Shown here one piece after another: positions 36,783-50,149 of a DNA stretch of 64,000 bases. Both the position numbers and the translations under genes were made by a program. Under the pieces are notes generated by a model. It saw nothing but the letters and a program-made list of their open reading frames with translations, ran no database searches and was not told the DNA's origin. Source of the stretch: Augochlora pura (Eukaryota; Arthropoda; Insecta; Hymenoptera; Halictidae); contig NC_135775.1 in assembly GCF_028453695.1 (NCBI RefSeq), positions 9,378,046 through 9,442,045 of the forward strand. The letters are read 5' to 3'. Position 1 is the first letter of the stretch. The number at the start of each line of letters is the position of its first letter.

Positions 36783-36936
36783 ACGCCAAGGGTAACTTTT
36801 TCACAATTTCGTCGTGTCGAAAACGTACGTGAAATTTTGAACGATTGTGTGTACGTTTTATCGGATTGTCTCATAAATTCTTTCGAATTTTTATTGCGAT
36901 CCGCATAAAGGTCCGAAGGACCGATGTTTATAGTAC

Positions 36937-37077
36937 AATGAATATTTATGTCGCACGTGGTGGAGATGTTCTTGTGACACGAGTTTCCGGGGAGTGAGAC
37001 GGAAAAATGGGGGATGAAAATTGACGCGATTCGGAGAAGATTTGTTGCACAGGGGAAATGGATGCGGAGGGATTGAA
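36937..37077 (+). repeat. dispersed repeat D, copy 3
   Basis: CTTGTGACACGAGTTTCCGG, GAGACGGAAAAATGGGGGAT, GACGCGATTCGGAGAAGATT and GGGGAAATGGATGCGGAGGG align in order with copy 2. The upstream ATGAATATTTATGTCGCACG aligns with copy 1. It has no coding potential. Confidence 0.75.
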
Positions 37078-37349
37078 ACGTTTGGGGCGAGTTCCCTAGA
37101 TTTCAAATTGGATAAGCGCTTTTTGAAAGTCGTCGGCATTACTATCATTGCTTGTGTATCAGCGATAGCACCGAATAGGTAATACATAAATTTACGAAAA
37201 TATCAGAATAATTTCACTACAATTACTAAGAACGAAATTTCACTTTCACATAAGTTTTGTCTGTTTTAATTGGCTTAAAGAATTTCTGATTTGCATAAAG
37301 ACCTGCAATTAAATTATGGAGTATTGTATCTTCTTTAAATACGACTTAA

Positions 37350-37592
37350 TACCTTGCCGTACCATTTTCCTTACAATTACTTTGATAAGAATTTTTTCGA
37401 CAACAATAATTTCGTACAAGAAAACGGAATTTTATATTTATCGTGTGCTTACACCTACTTGAATGTTTAAATATTGGTGACAGGAGAATAAAATTTGATT
37501 GCTACATAAAGGAACGAATGAACATTTATACCTAACAGCTTATTATTAGAAATCTTCATCACGAGTCTGACTCGTCAAAGTACGGCAAGGGG
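37350..37592. mobile_element. piggyBac-type MITE, family A (A4)
   Basis: TTAA flanks at 37346-37349 and 37593-37596. The left end TACCTTGCCGTAC and the right end GTACGGCAAGGGG are inverted repeats. Exactly 243 bp, the same length as A1 and A2. The right interior CATCACGAGTCTGACTCGTC matches A1 (TGTCACGAGTCTGACTCGTT). Confidence 0.8.
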
Positions 37593-40004
37593 TTAAGTTG
37601 ACGAGTGCGCACGAGGGTTTGGCATCTGTATCGCACATGTCAAGGGCAACGAAAACGTTCTGTTGGCAGGTGTGTTGTGTGGAACGAAGCAAAATAACGA
37701 GATAGAGACTACCACCACAATGATGATTTGAAGGAGGGATGTGGCGACAGGTAAACGAGTTGGAAAAATGTGATTGCCAAAGGGGTGACTCTGGTTAATT
37801 TTTCCGTATAGTAATTGAACAAGCTACTTCGTACGCGATTATCCAGTAAATACGCCGACGGAGCGTGATGAAGAGATATTTATTTGTCCCCGTATGACGG
37901 CTTCGAAATAAATAAAACAGCAATTTCAATTTACAATAACCACGTTCGTTCTATAAAACCGGATTTACGATTTAAAGCAGAAATTACGGAAGCTTTTAGT
38001 TCGTTGGTGGATTAACGAACCGCCGAAATCTATTTATTAATTTACCGTACAATCGATGTACAAAAAAGTATTGCGGCTACATTGTTAACGGTTTCCACGG
38101 AACGTTATTTAAAAAGCGGCGAAGTCACGGCCGAATTATTAATCATTTTTTTCGTGTTATCGCGCATCGATTGACAGTGCGTGGATGTAAAAATGCTCGG
38201 GAGGGCTGGCCGAATGAAAAAGATCTGCGAGAATGATCGTGACAGTTTTCGCGACGCCGAAATTAATGTTCGTCGGCGAACGTGACATCAGATAACCGCG
38301 TGAAAAATTCACTGAATCCGCTGCTCGCGATTAAACCTTTATCGTGGTCTAATTAAGTCGCCGCCGATTGAAAGAAATTACGGCCGCCGCCGCAGTTCAA
38401 TCGCGGGTCTCGATTAAAATAATGCGAACAGCGTCGTTCGTTTTTGATTATTCGCGTAGAATTCTTACGATCGCGCGTGTTGATTTCGTAAATAAATTAT
38501 CCGCGTCCGGATCGTCTGGAAATCCGAACGGAACGGGGAGAGCGCACGTGTGCGTATTTCGGTTTGCGTAGCGTCATAAAATATTAACGGCGAACTGTTT
38601 TAGTTTGTTATTACGTTTTTATCGAGGAACGGAGCGTAAATTTGTTATAACGCATGCCGGCGTTTCCCATCGATTGGCACGGTTTGCTTACTTTTATTTG
38701 GGGAGCGCTCGCATAGGCGTGGGAACGCAATAGCTATTTTGTCGCAACGACCGCGGTGAATAAACAAAACGCAACAACAACCGTTTTCGCTCGATGACAG
38801 AGGTCTTTTAAAAATGCACGGACGAATCGGCCGGCGCGGTTTAATCCGTGTTTGCTTCAATTTTCCGTTTATAAGGAGCGATGTAACTTTTTCATTGGAC
38901 CGTTCGATGCTACCGTTCAATCATCGAAAATATAGAATAATAAACACTGGCGAAACATGCGCGGAATCGTCGCAATATACGTGCCGATAAAATTCGCGGA
39001 AAATACGGGGAATAACATCATCCGCGAACGGAAAATGTCGCAGAATTTGATCGCGTCGGAAGAATTGTCGATTCGACGGCGACACGGCGTTTAATTACTT
39101 GAACAGAATCGCGTAATGCGACGTGGATAAGGTGGGGTTTAAAATTTGTAGCATTCACGTGAGTGGACTGTTATGTTGCCAGAGGAAATATTGTAAGTTG
39201 CAGCAAAAAAAAGCCGACGGCGAACAAACGGTTAGTTATTTTAATTACAAGTTGAATAACCAATGTGGAAATTGGAAGGCAAATATCAGGCGAGTGGTGT
39301 AATTAAATTGGGGATCTCCGTGCATTTGCGGCTCTTGCAGGTTTAAAAAAACAGTGGAGGATTCGCTGGGTCTTCACAATTTCTATTGCGGAAAATAAAA
39401 TTCTATCGGGGCCACGCTGTTTCGAGCAGGAAAATACTCTCTTTATTCCGAACCCGTATTAATTGCTGCGTTCAGAAATCAATTGTAGAGTTCGCGAAAA
39501 TTATAAAATGAAATGCATTATGCGCAAAATCAATTAAGTGCGTTCGAAATGTTTAGGATCTTTCGTATCTTATTTTACAAACACTTTCAAGCTCTAAATA
39601 TAAAAACGAGACAATATGGAAGAAAAACAAATATCACTTAGTTTTTAGTCTTCTATGACGTATCTGAAAATCGAAGCAATGGACGGCAGGCATCTCGAAA
39701 CCCTTCTCGAGCGAACGAGACGTGACGTGCTAACAAGGCGATTATAAAAATTCTCGTCAACGTCTGCGCATCATTAATTATTTCGACGTCGTTTCGCAAC
39801 GTTTCCGATGCCATCGGGAATTGACAAAAAATGCTGCGACGCGGAGGGATTAGAAATTTTTGACAAAGACAGGTTCTATCGGGAGATCGTTTGTTTAATA
39901 ATTGAAAGGGAGCCGCCGCCAGATCGTGCCCGGGAAACATCGGAACGAGAAATATGAGCGTTCTTTACCGCGTTTCCGGATTTACTGAGAAATCGGATTT
40001 TCCG

Positions 40005-40033
40005 GCGACGACGACGACGACGACGACGACGAT
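40005..40033 (+). repeat. (GAC)n trinucleotide repeat
   Basis: About nine GAC units, then GATGGTGCCGACGACG. Frames through it give poly-T or poly-D/S runs without other coding evidence. Confidence 0.95.
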
Positions 40034-40109
40034 GGTGCCGACGACGCTAACAGGAAATTCACGTAAAAATCATTGTCGAGCGTTCTCCACAGGGGATCAA
40101 AATGCTGCG

Positions 40110-40124
40110 CCCCCCCCCCCCCCC
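40110..40124 (+). repeat. poly-C tract (15)
   Basis: Fifteen consecutive C residues, followed by TTCCCCGCCC. Confidence 0.95.
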
Positions 40125-43100
40125 TTCCCCGCCCATTGCATTTACGCTTGTCACGGTCAGCGTGAGAAAAAAAAAGAAAACGACAAGAAACAATGTAATT
40201 CCAAAGAATAAGTAGCTTTCGCGCTGCATCGAGCACACCGTACATTATCAAGTTAAATAAAATTCATTTACAGCGCAGAACGGTTTAATGTTGCGGATTA
40301 TGTTGTCATGAGCGCGAAATGGGAAAATTAGTTGCGCAACCTGGATAATATAGCGTGGCAGCGTAAAATATCGTCTAACGCGGAAGAGAAATATTTAAAA
40401 AAATACCGCTTTCATGATACATTAGCTACAATATTTCATTTCATGTAAATTATTATATTCACACGAGAAATCTTTTAAGTTAATTGTTTGGGTTTGCTGT
40501 AATTAAACACAGTTTAATTATCACGCCTCTATATCACGTATTATCTATTGACGATGATTGCATGATTTCTAAAAGTCAATAATTGACATTCGTCTTAATA
40601 AATTCCCTAATTGCTCAAACTGCTTCAATTACACATCAACAATTCCACCCGAGTAACACAATTCGATCATTTTTGTTTGGATTATTTTGTAGAAAAAGAT
40701 AGGGTCGATTTCTTTTATTGTTGCCACTGTATATCAGTCGAAAATACTATTATTAAGCTTCACAAAAATGAATACACTTTAAAGGCGATTTTCTTGAAAA
40801 CGGAGTCCCAGAAAAAAATGTTACACCGAATTTGTTTCTTACTTTTTCTCGCAAAATCGCCTTTCGCTCTGTCGTACCACGAATTCCGGCCCAACCAGTA
40901 TATTTCTACCGAAAATACACAGACAGGCTCTCGCAAAGCGAAATGATCCCGCAATCCGTAGAATCAACATAATCATCCTCTCCTCTATTATTAAATCGTG
41001 TAATCGCGAAGACGGTAGCGTTCGCGTGCAGGGCTTCATTAACCGGATTCTTTGGCGTTGCCCGCGGCGTTAATCTCTGCGTGCGATTCACTTTCGCCTT
41101 CCGTGATGCCGCTACGCGAATCAGGTTCGCGGCCTACCATTCGTGTTCGCGGCAGCCCGATAGCTTTCGCGTCCATTAGCATCGTTCCTGCGATAATTCC
41201 CGTTAAACGCGATCGTTCCGGTCAATCATACAGGATCGTCGACCTCAAAGAGAACAATCGAGCGAAAAAAAATGGCTGCGAGGTGGCGGAGAGGGGGGAG
41301 GGAAGGGAGGAGTGGTAGGGTGGGGGGAAGCACCGGTAACACACACGAAAAAGAAGAAAAAGCGACGGACGAGCGGGAAACAACGTTCGCGAGTTGTCTA
41401 TCGGAGTTTCAACCGTGACGATCGTCAAACGAACCGTCCCCCCCTCTTTCATGCTCCGACAAAAAAAAAAGTGAAAAGAGGTGAAAAAAGGTGGAGGAGG
41501 AGCGGGGACTAGATTCCGCCCCCTCCGACACGAGCTACTCGACGGTGCACGCGCTCGCAGAGAGTCCTCGTGATGAATCCGCGTCGCTGCGCCGCTCCTC
41601 TATCTCGCGCTCCGCTGCGAGTCCATCGATCCGTTTGCTCGGAATTCGTAATTAATAATTTTTTATGGCCAATTAACGCTACCACTTGTTTTTGTGATTT
41701 AGGAAGGTCGGTCAAATTGTTCAACACCTCTGGAACCACGAGCCACGCGCACAGAGTCAACGCGGACAGCAGCCGAACAAATAAATCGCGACGCCGCTTC
41801 CCATTCCGTTAACTAAAGAAATTTCGGACACACCTGCGAACCAATTAGAACATTCGACGCGATCTATCAACGCGGAACCGCGACAAATCTAACAGATCCA
41901 AAATTGACGTCATGCAGGGTGCTGTATCTCATTAATGTTTGCGACAGTCTATTCTTGAGAAAAATCTGAGGCAGATAGCCTTATGCTATTCCGTTTCTAG
42001 TCAATTTATGAACGCGTCAGTGGTAGGGTAGTGCAGCCAGTACTGTCTTTTTTGTCAAAATTAATCTGTTTTCTTCGAACATAATGAAGACGTTGACTTT
42101 GTTTTCGAGAAATTTCCAGTGATATTTTCGATGAAATTTGCGGCTTCTACAGCTTTGATGATCTTCGGTCCAGCGGTATTTGCAACGAGTGAATTCTTAC
42201 TAGTTCCTTGATGATCCTCTACAGATTCTGAAAAACTTCAAAGAAAATAAAAGAGTTCCCAGAGTTCTCTGAACTCGTGATGGACAACGTTGAACTTCGT
42301 AGGATTCTACTGCAAAATTCTTCGCTGAATTCTTGGAGAATTTTTTCAGGAGGTTCTTCAGGATCGTTGCGAGACCTCGATGAGCTTAAGTAGATTATGA
42401 TGTATACTGGAATATAAGTCATAAATTTTCCAGATGTTTAGAGGCCATCAAAAGTGTCTATGGATTCTCATAAAACTTTGATGGATCCTATAGGATGCTC
42501 TGTATATTCGGGACGTCGATGGTGTCCTGAAGAATGAACGAAAATCCTCGGTGGACGTTTGCAGAGCTTAACGATTCCCAGAAGACTTTATATTTTTTAG
42601 CAACTATACCCTGATAGTCGTAAGGATTTCTAATACTACGAGACTATGTTTCCTCTAGTCTGTTCGTAAGTCTTTAGCAATTATATGATTTCATTATAAA
42701 GAATGCTGAAAATCCACAAAAGTTGTCGACGGATCCTGACACATCCTAGGAGACGGTACAAAACTTTTTATAGTCTCCGTCGATTATGCAATATCTTCAG
42801 AGGCCATAAGGATTTCTGCGAGACGGACAAGGCTCCTCCGAGCTCCGTAAAATGTCTGCCAGGGCTCCGATACTACCGAATACCTCGGCAGGATCTCAAG
42901 AAGCGCTCCCCGAGAACTGCGAAGGAGCCTCAGCCGTCTTCCTCAGTATCCCCGGGTACTTTACGGATCCTTTAGACGCTCTGAATGATCTATGGAATTC
43001 ATGAACAAGCTAAGAGGATCTCCGAAGACCTTGAAAAGCCACCGCCGACTACGCGTTTCAGCGACACCCTTTACATTCCAACCTAATCCTCGTTCCATCA

Positions 43101-43454
43101 CACTATTCAACGCGCCATCATCCCGTTCACGATTTCCTCGGCGAGCGTTGCCGGGTAAACTCGCGTTCAGGTGTAAACTATTTTTATCCGGCGTGTTCAA
43201 AGGGACGATTGTGAAAGACCGCAGGAGGGTTGTCCGGCGGACAAGCGAGGCTGAAAACGGTCTGAAAGCGTGCACATCGATCCCGTTCGCCGTTTAATGT
43301 GTCACGCAACTTCGCCGCTGCGTGCGACGCTGGAAGAACACAAACAAACGGAGACAAACAGAGGCGAACGCGACCGCGATTCCGCGGCCTCTTCGATTTC
43401 TTATCGGTTCTCAACATTTCTCCAACCGTGCCAGCGCGTTTCCAGCTTTTAACG

Positions 43455-43456
<2 letters not shown>

Positions 43457-43488
<32 letters not shown>
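43457..43488 (+). repeat. (CT)16 microsatellite
   Basis: Uninterrupted CT dinucleotides at the right edge of a CpG-rich island. Confidence 0.95.
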
Positions 43489-43494
<6 letters not shown>

Positions 43495-46400
43495 TCTAAC
43501 CAGAAACAAAGGACTCGGAAAATAGTTAAAAAGTGCCTGGAATGTCTCATACTGTAGTTCCGTGGTACATGTATTGAATCAATATTTTGTGTGGAAGTAA
43601 ACATTACTGCACTCAGTTGGGTCTACTAGTTTTAGTATCTTCTCTCGTTTTCTTATGATTTCTATACATATTTATACAGTATTCAATTGAACGAGAATTA
43701 TCGTGATGGTACACTCTTTCATACTGAATAATACTTAACGCCCTGGGCTGGATGGGTTTCTCAGGCTAATTGCAAACAACTCGAACGTAATTGTTCGTGA
43801 AGCAGTAACTAACGCTTTAAATAAAATACCTGAATGTTCTTCGACAATTCTCATGGTAAAATGCAGTTCTTTTATTTAAATCTACACATAGTCGTATTTA
43901 ATCTCTCAACAAGATAGGATGAGGCTGCAAAAAGTCTATAAAAAGTAGCCAAATCAGAAATGAAAACCCAAATAAAACTGTGGAAGCTTCATCGAGTCGC
44001 CGAAATGAAGCTGGGTCTTCGCAAATGATGTGTTGGGGCGTCACGGCGTCGATCAGTATTAGACGACGAAGTATGACGCTATAGGTGTGGACTGTATAAA
44101 ATGTTGACTTGGAATTTCACTCACAAAACTTATTTAGCCTACTATAATACACTTTGGTCTTAGGTTTTAGAATTCTACGACAGCTCTATCGTCTGTATCT
44201 ATGCTACGTGTTCTATGCTATGTTCGATTCTATTATCTGTTCGATTCTCCAGCTTTTACGAAAGCCCGGTTGCAGGATAAATTTGGTAGAGGTGGAGAAA
44301 ATGTCTAAGTAGGGATAGGAAGAAACTCTACGGTAGGGGGTGGTTTCGCAACGTTTGACAGGGATTTCCTCCAGGTCTGGCTGTACCGTAAAAATAGCCG
44401 TTCGCGGAACGGTCGCGAGCCTGCCTTGGGCCTTCAGGCCTCTGTCCGCGCAGCCCTTTAGAAATCCCCGAGGTTTATAATGCCAGCATTTGCTATTGAA
44501 ACCGAAAACAAGAGATTGTAAACTGATAAAATATGCGTCGCGCGAAATATTAAAATTACTTGATAGTTCGGTTCCTCAAAAATAGCCTTTTACCATAACT
44601 AGCACCATAAACTGTAGATTGGTCTTCCTTATTTAAAGATCGTTCTTGAGGCCCTATGTCCAGGACTCAACACGATGAACCTGCGCTTCTAGTTTGTTGA
44701 CAGCACAGTCCAACTGCATTTCTATGTTGATTGTAGCCATGTTATGACCATAAACATCGAGCTATTATCAAGTTTTTCTTCAGACTCCCGAAGCGATAAA
44801 GCGGAAGGTACTCACGGTCCGGTTGGTCTCAGCTTCGCGCGATCATCTCGGTCCCGTTTTCTTGCGACACCGGGGGGCGGAGAGAACTCGCGTTCGCTCG
44901 AACACGATAAGCACCCGATTATGCCACGCTCATAATTCAACCGGAAAGTAATTCTTCTTTTTTCGGTACGTGCTGCGAGCTCGTAAATTTCATAAGCGTG
45001 TTAGGCAAGAAACCAGTCCCGCGCACTCGGTCGTCCGAGTGCACCGCGCACGATCGAACGAAGACACACGAATATTTTCCTCGATGTTTACTATTTTTTG
45101 ATAGTACCGTACAGCACACGGCGACGTCCACTCGCCATCGCAGATGAGAAACAAAAACGCGAATATACTTGGTCGAATGAAACTGAATAAATATCCGCGC
45201 ATTTTCATTTACATATATTTCCACTCTGATTCACTACGTTCGCGTAATTCTATTAGTTTAGTGACACGCTATCTACATATAAGTGCACAGATTGATGCGA
45301 ATACTGCATTAAATGATTTGATAAAGCCACGCTGGAAAAGAAGAATTAATATATATGGAAACGTGTTAATAGAGAAACATAAAATAAAACGTAGGTTCCG
45401 GTACGAAGACTTGTCATTTCTTGTCTGGAAAGTGATGGATGCACAAAACAATCTGAATAGATAATGTTTATGGATTTATGGATGGAATTTTTCGAATGAA
45501 GTTTTTATTACACAAAATTTTATTACTTTTATTACTTAAAAATCTGCAGTCTAATCATTGATAATTCGAATAATATTCACATCGTTCCGACCTCACGGTA
45601 TTGAAAAATAACATTATAAAACAAATTGTATACTATTTACATACATTTCATACATATTAACTTAAATTGTGTGCAAAATGTTTTGTTATATATAATTTAG
45701 AGAAATTTTGTTTTGTAATATATAACGTGGATATGCTTTTTCGTATTTTCACAAGAAAACAGCAGGAATTTGTTCCACCTGATATTTTGTTTAAGCCTCT
45801 CGGCTTGTTCGGAATTATTTTGCGAGATGAGCTGCCCTTAACTGGAATATTTGCCCGTAATCTCGCTAATAGCGTTCTTCCGCGTCTAGACCAGGGTGCC
45901 GTGATCCTGTAAGAGCCTCGTCTGGGCCGCGTAATTGTAAAGATTATTCGATATTTTCCGTCCCGCGGGAGGCACGTGCCCGCGAACGGAAATGATAATA
46001 ATTATTGTTACGTCGCGCTGCTAGTCACGATCCTCTTCTTTTCGCACGAGCGCCACCGCCGCCGTCGCCGTGTCGCTGCAGATATTCTCATTAAATTTTA
46101 TCTTCTCACCGTCCGACTTTCCCGCCCGGTATTTACTGTAATGTGCTCGATGTATCGTAACGCCTGAATCTACTCTCCGCCGGTCTTGGACAGCGGAACT
46201 TTCTTTAAAGGTACATAATTCCGATCCAGTGGGTCTTCGGACAGAAACAACGGACCCGCCGCGCCGCGCGGAGAATCGACGCTGAAACTTTCGAGATAGA
46301 GTGGCCGACTTGACCGACTGTTCGCCGGACTAAAGTTGCTCCTCTATTTGCGAAGTTCATTGTCTGACCCATTAAGTACTTACAATAGGCGTATAAATAG

Positions 46401-47442
46401 AAAAGAAGTTGGGAATCCCGAAGCAAAAGTTAAAGACAGGAAAGAGCTTGCAGTAGACAAATCATTCGACTGCGAATTTCATGCATTTATGAGAAAACTG
46501 AGTAGATCGAGTACAGAACAATTGCAGCATTTAAAGAATTCAAATGCATTGCGCTCGACTTAATGAAGCAATTAGAGAGTGATATTTCTATGTTTCTCGT
46601 AATTAATACAGACAATTATTTTCCATAGAAAACCGCAGCGTAGGAAAGCTATTCAACCGACTAGATTGACAATTTATAATAAATTAAAAATGTTAATTTC
46701 AGTAATAGACTTATCATTGAAGCTTCGAATGATTAATATACGGTATAACAAAAATTTGGGGATGAGAATTACTGAATAGAAGAATTTTTTAAAAATCAAC
46801 CCTTCTTTTAGTATTATAACTAAGAAATGACTCCAACACAAACTTGATTTTTCAGTGAAATTTCCAAACAGTCGAACGGCGATTTTCGGCAAAGAGAAGT
46901 TGATCTTTGCCAGAGAAAAGTAATCTGCCGTTCGGAGAATTTATGTGGGCAGAAGCGAAGCGATTCGACCGCGAATAGCTTTTTCAAATGTTCGCTTCTT
47001 GGTCGGCCCGCGTAGCACCGTTTCCCGCCTAATTTCTCAAATTCCGGCGTCCGGCAATTGGTTAATTTTGTTCGCGGGAGTAATTAGAACAGTGGCGCGC
47101 ACGCGAGTGTGCAGAAATGCTCAAATTCGTCGAAGTAAAATCGAGGCAAACAGCCGTGGCGGTCGTGATTAAAGTTAAACTGACAGTTTCCTGCGGCGTC
47201 CGTGAAATGGGATTGCGCGCACGGTCTCGCAATTAAACGCACGTGAATACAAAGTAAACCTGGCAGTCTTGTAAACGTCGTTACCCAGAATTCATCCGCT
47301 GTCGAATCGGTATTCGATATGATTCGTTCCATCGGGAATGGATATCCATTTATGCAAATACCAGTCGCTGGAGTAATTTCATCGGTCGGTGAATCGATTA
47401 ACCGTTTCGATCCCCGTCTCTTTCAAAATTGATGCTGGCTCT
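43489..47442. other. non-coding stretch
   Basis: Mixed composition. 45,900-46,330 and 46,940-47,300 are GC-rich. A good TATA word (GCGTATAAATAG, 46387-46398) is present, but no start codon with an open frame follows at a suitable distance. A 106-codon plus frame (45144-45464) has no domain or splice support. Confidence 0.4.
44816..45100 (-). other. possible first exon or promoter region, minus strand
   Basis: On the minus strand a donor-like GGACC|GTGAGT sits at 44815-44816 after about 120 bases of CpG-rich sequence with no long frame, as in a non-coding first exon. About 210 bp upstream is a perfect 8-bp dyad, GCACTCGG-TCGT-CCGAGTGC (45023-45042). Nothing proves transcription. Confidence 0.2.
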
Positions 47443-47485
47443 CCCCCCCCCCCCCCTCTCTCGCTCTCTCTCTCTTTCTCTTACA
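47443..47485 (+). repeat. poly-C (14) plus CT tract
   Basis: Fourteen C residues (47443-47456) followed by TCTCTCGCTCTCTCTCTC. Confidence 0.9.
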
Positions 47486-48209
47486 CTCTTTCCCTTCTGA
47501 GATTACTTTTGCCCGTTTATGCCGCTCCGGGTCTAATTATGCCGCTATTTTTCGTCCCTGGAGACCGTCCCTTCTCGTCGTAGACACCTCTGTGTCGGAA
47601 TTCAAGCATTTATTAATAAGCACACGTATAATTAGACCGCAGATTTTTACGTGAAATAAAAGTTGTCCCCGTCAACTTCGAAAGACAGAAATCAATTAGG
47701 AACGTATTTCTTCTTTTAATTGTCCTCGTAAATTCCAAGTAACGGAGCGATTTTCTGAATTTCTCGTCTGGTGTCTTTACTGCTTTGTATTTTTGATTTT
47801 TCCCATAAATGCATAAAATTCGCAGTCGATTTATAACCGACTTGCCAACAGAGTTAGGTGAGAAGCAATCTAATTAATGGTTAACGATTATAACTCGTAA
47901 GTTATCGTAACTAATCCATAATAATTTATGATAACTATTGAGATACGATCGTAAATCATTAATCAGATTACTTTTTAGTTGTAGAGGTTTATAGTAGTAT
48001 AGATCTCTAAAATTCAGTACGATGATGAATATTATATTCAAGTAATAAACTTTTAATTTGTGTTTTTTACTTAATTTCCAGAAACATGAAACGACATGGA
48101 AATCCTCATTCTATTTATTCTGCATTCATATCCTCGTCAATTGTTATATATTAAATAGTATTAGTAATCATTGATGAGAATATGAACGAAGAATTAATAG
48201 AACGAGGTT
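47486..48209. other. AT-rich non-coding DNA
   Basis: Nothing supported. A short imperfect dyad (GGTTAACGATTATAAC against GTTATCGTAACTAATCC, 47876-47918) is present. ATGCATAAAATTCGCAGTC at 47811 matches ATGCATAAAATCTACAGTC at 52531. Confidence 0.4.
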
Positions 48210-48360
48210 TAATATATGTATATATATAATAAATAATAATAATATATATATAATAAATAATAATAATATATATGTTATATATAATAGTAATATATATAAA
48301 AATAATAGTAAAAATAATATATAATAATATGTATACAATAGTAATATATATATTCTATTC
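48210..48360 (+). repeat. TA/AAT low-complexity tract
   Basis: About 150 bases of almost pure A and T, with a TATATATAATAAATAATAAT unit repeated nearly exactly. A minus frame through it reads only L/I/Y/T and is an artefact of the repeat. Confidence 0.9.
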
Positions 48361-49149
48361 AATTCGGCAGCGCAATTTCTCTGATCAAGGGAAGACGATG
48401 ATTCAGACGAAAATTTCCTAGACAGCATTTAAAAGCGAATCTGTGCGAAGATGCACAGTGTAGCAGGTTCCGCAAGCAAGCTATACGGAGGTTCGAAGAG
48501 TATTTATTTAGAAACTCCATTTTGAAAATTAAATAGATGCCGCGGCAATTTGCTTTACCAATGCAATCATTTTTCATCAAAGAGAGAGGACCATTGAGGT
48601 GAAAATTTCACAAATAGCTTCTCAAACATATATTGCTGCACGAAGATCCACGGTTTTATCGCTGTGTATTCGGAAGTTATTCATCTAGAAATATTTTAAA
48701 AGATAAATAGATGCGATATGAATTTCATTCACTCGCGAAAACGATATAAACAGTATTTCTGGATGAATATCCTTCTTTACGCGAGGAAAAAAGCGTGTTT
48801 GCCGAAGCGGGGGACGAGCGCGTACTAAATTGCAGGTTTCATTAAGCGTCTCTTAGACCCCCGAATCCGAACAAAAATTCAAAGTTTTCCGCTGAAACGC
48901 GCGCAAGCCGTGGGAACGAAGTCACAAGAATAATTCATTCGAGCATTTTCCCTTGAAAATGAAATAGCTGTAGGACCATCAGCTCGCGAATGGTCTCCTT
49001 GAGATCCGGCACACGCATTGCAGCGCCAGGTTCATTGATCGTAACGTTTCCGGTACTCACTTTCTGGTGTCCGCTTTAATGGCGGCGTTACATTACTTTG
49101 AATTTCAGAAGCCGACCGTGGACGGGGTTCGTTTCATGGCGAATAAAGC

Positions 49150-49182
<33 letters not shown>

Positions 49183-49770
49183 GAAAAAACGAGAAGGAAA
49201 AGGCACGAGGAGGAGACAAATCAGGCGAGCAGGTTGGCTACGTGCTCCGACGTTGTAACTCCGTTTTTTTTATTTTCTCGAGTAAAAACGAGTCGTCAAA
49301 GGAACCCGTTCTCGGTCTGTTTCTGGTATTCATTAAATTTCGCGTCCGTTTAATCCGCGAAATAATATTTTTTAATGAATTATTCACGGACCCCGCGAGG
49401 AGAGGAGACTATCCCGGGAGTTTAGCCCTAGGAAAATTGTATTCTGTGTTATCGTCATTCGTGAAAGAAAAGCCGCGCCCGTCTTTCTAACCAGCACGTA
49501 ATAACGCGGGCTGACAGTATGCAAACGCCGGTTCATTCATCGCTGTGACGCGAAAGAAGGCCAGTAATGACTGGGCTGCGTATCTTTGTGAACGTAGAAA
49601 CACCCGGCCACCAATTTACAGAAACTGCACGGCTAGAGAAGCTTTTTCCTACGGCGTTCAATGAAACTAAAATATTCCAGTTACGAACGCGCTGGTTTTC
49701 ATCAATTCCTTGGCTAGTTGGTGTATACGTTAGATCAAACTACAATATAAACCATGAAATTTCTATTTAA
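48361..49770. other. non-coding stretch
   Basis: Mixed composition with a GC-rich portion at 48,780-49,560. A 130-codon plus frame (49098-49490) runs through the GA tract and has no domain; not called. Confidence 0.4.
49164..49184 (+). repeat. (GA)n microsatellite
   Basis: About ten GA units preceded by AAAGAAAGAAAG. Confidence 0.9.
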
Positions 49771-50010
49771 TTCTTAGCAGTCGAATGGTGACTATGAGGC
49801 ACCACTAAAATTATTCCATCACGTTCCAAAATAATTTTTATAACAATAAAGTTTAGATTTAAAAAATTATTTAGTGGTAAATCTGTTGTTACGTGTCACA
49901 AGAATCAATTTCGTACGCATAAAAGTGCACTTTATTACATACTATAGAAATACTATAGGTCAGAAAAATTATTTCACATTTTCAGTTAAAATGGCTTCGA
50001 GTGCAAAGGG
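49771..50010 (-). mobile_element. piggyBac-type MITE, family B (B2)
   Basis: On the minus strand it begins CCCTTTGCACTCGAAGCCAT and ends near ATGGTGACTATGAGGCACC read inversely. Flanks are TTAA (49767-49770) and a mutated TTGA (50011-50014). Length 240 bp. In reverse complement it aligns along its whole length with 61682-61922, sharing TAGTATTTC, AAAGTGCA, TTTTATGCGTACGAAA against TTTTATCCATACGAAA, and AATAATTTTAGTGGTGCCTC against AACAATTTTAATGGTGCCTC. Confidence 0.85.
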
Positions 50011-50149
50011 TTGATATGTTCTTCTCAGATTTATATTGAAATTGATATTGAAATGACCGAAACTCCGAACTCTACTACACATATTTATCAAAAGAGTTGC
50101 GTTGCCCCTATGTATGTGTCGGATTTATATGCTTAGATTTGATAATTAA
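50011..50149. other. spacer between two TTAA-flanked elements
   Basis: AT-rich, 139 bp; nothing recognisable. Confidence 0.4.

Larger units (their letters stand above)
37597..43456. other. long non-coding stretch, GC-rich
   Basis: No supported gene. Mostly moderate-to-high GC, with frames up to 111 codons that overlap or lack domains. 42,100-43,020 is full of reiterated GGATCCT/GGATTTC/GAGGCC-type words and may be a decayed tandem repeat. 43,020-43,450 is a CpG-rich island ending in the CT tract at 43457. Confidence 0.4.

Noticed and set aside
42100..43020. Reiterated GGATCCT/GAGGCC words suggesting a tandem array
   Set aside because: Spacing is irregular and no unit could be fixed by eye; autocorrelation would be needed to call it.
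46387..46398. GCGTATAAATAG, a strong TATA word, followed by a 75-codon plus frame already open upstream
   Set aside because: The frame starts before the TATA word, and no ATG with an open frame follows at a promoter-like distance.
48168..48428. 86-codon minus frame, L/I/Y-rich
   Set aside because: Direct translation of the TA/AAT low-complexity tract.
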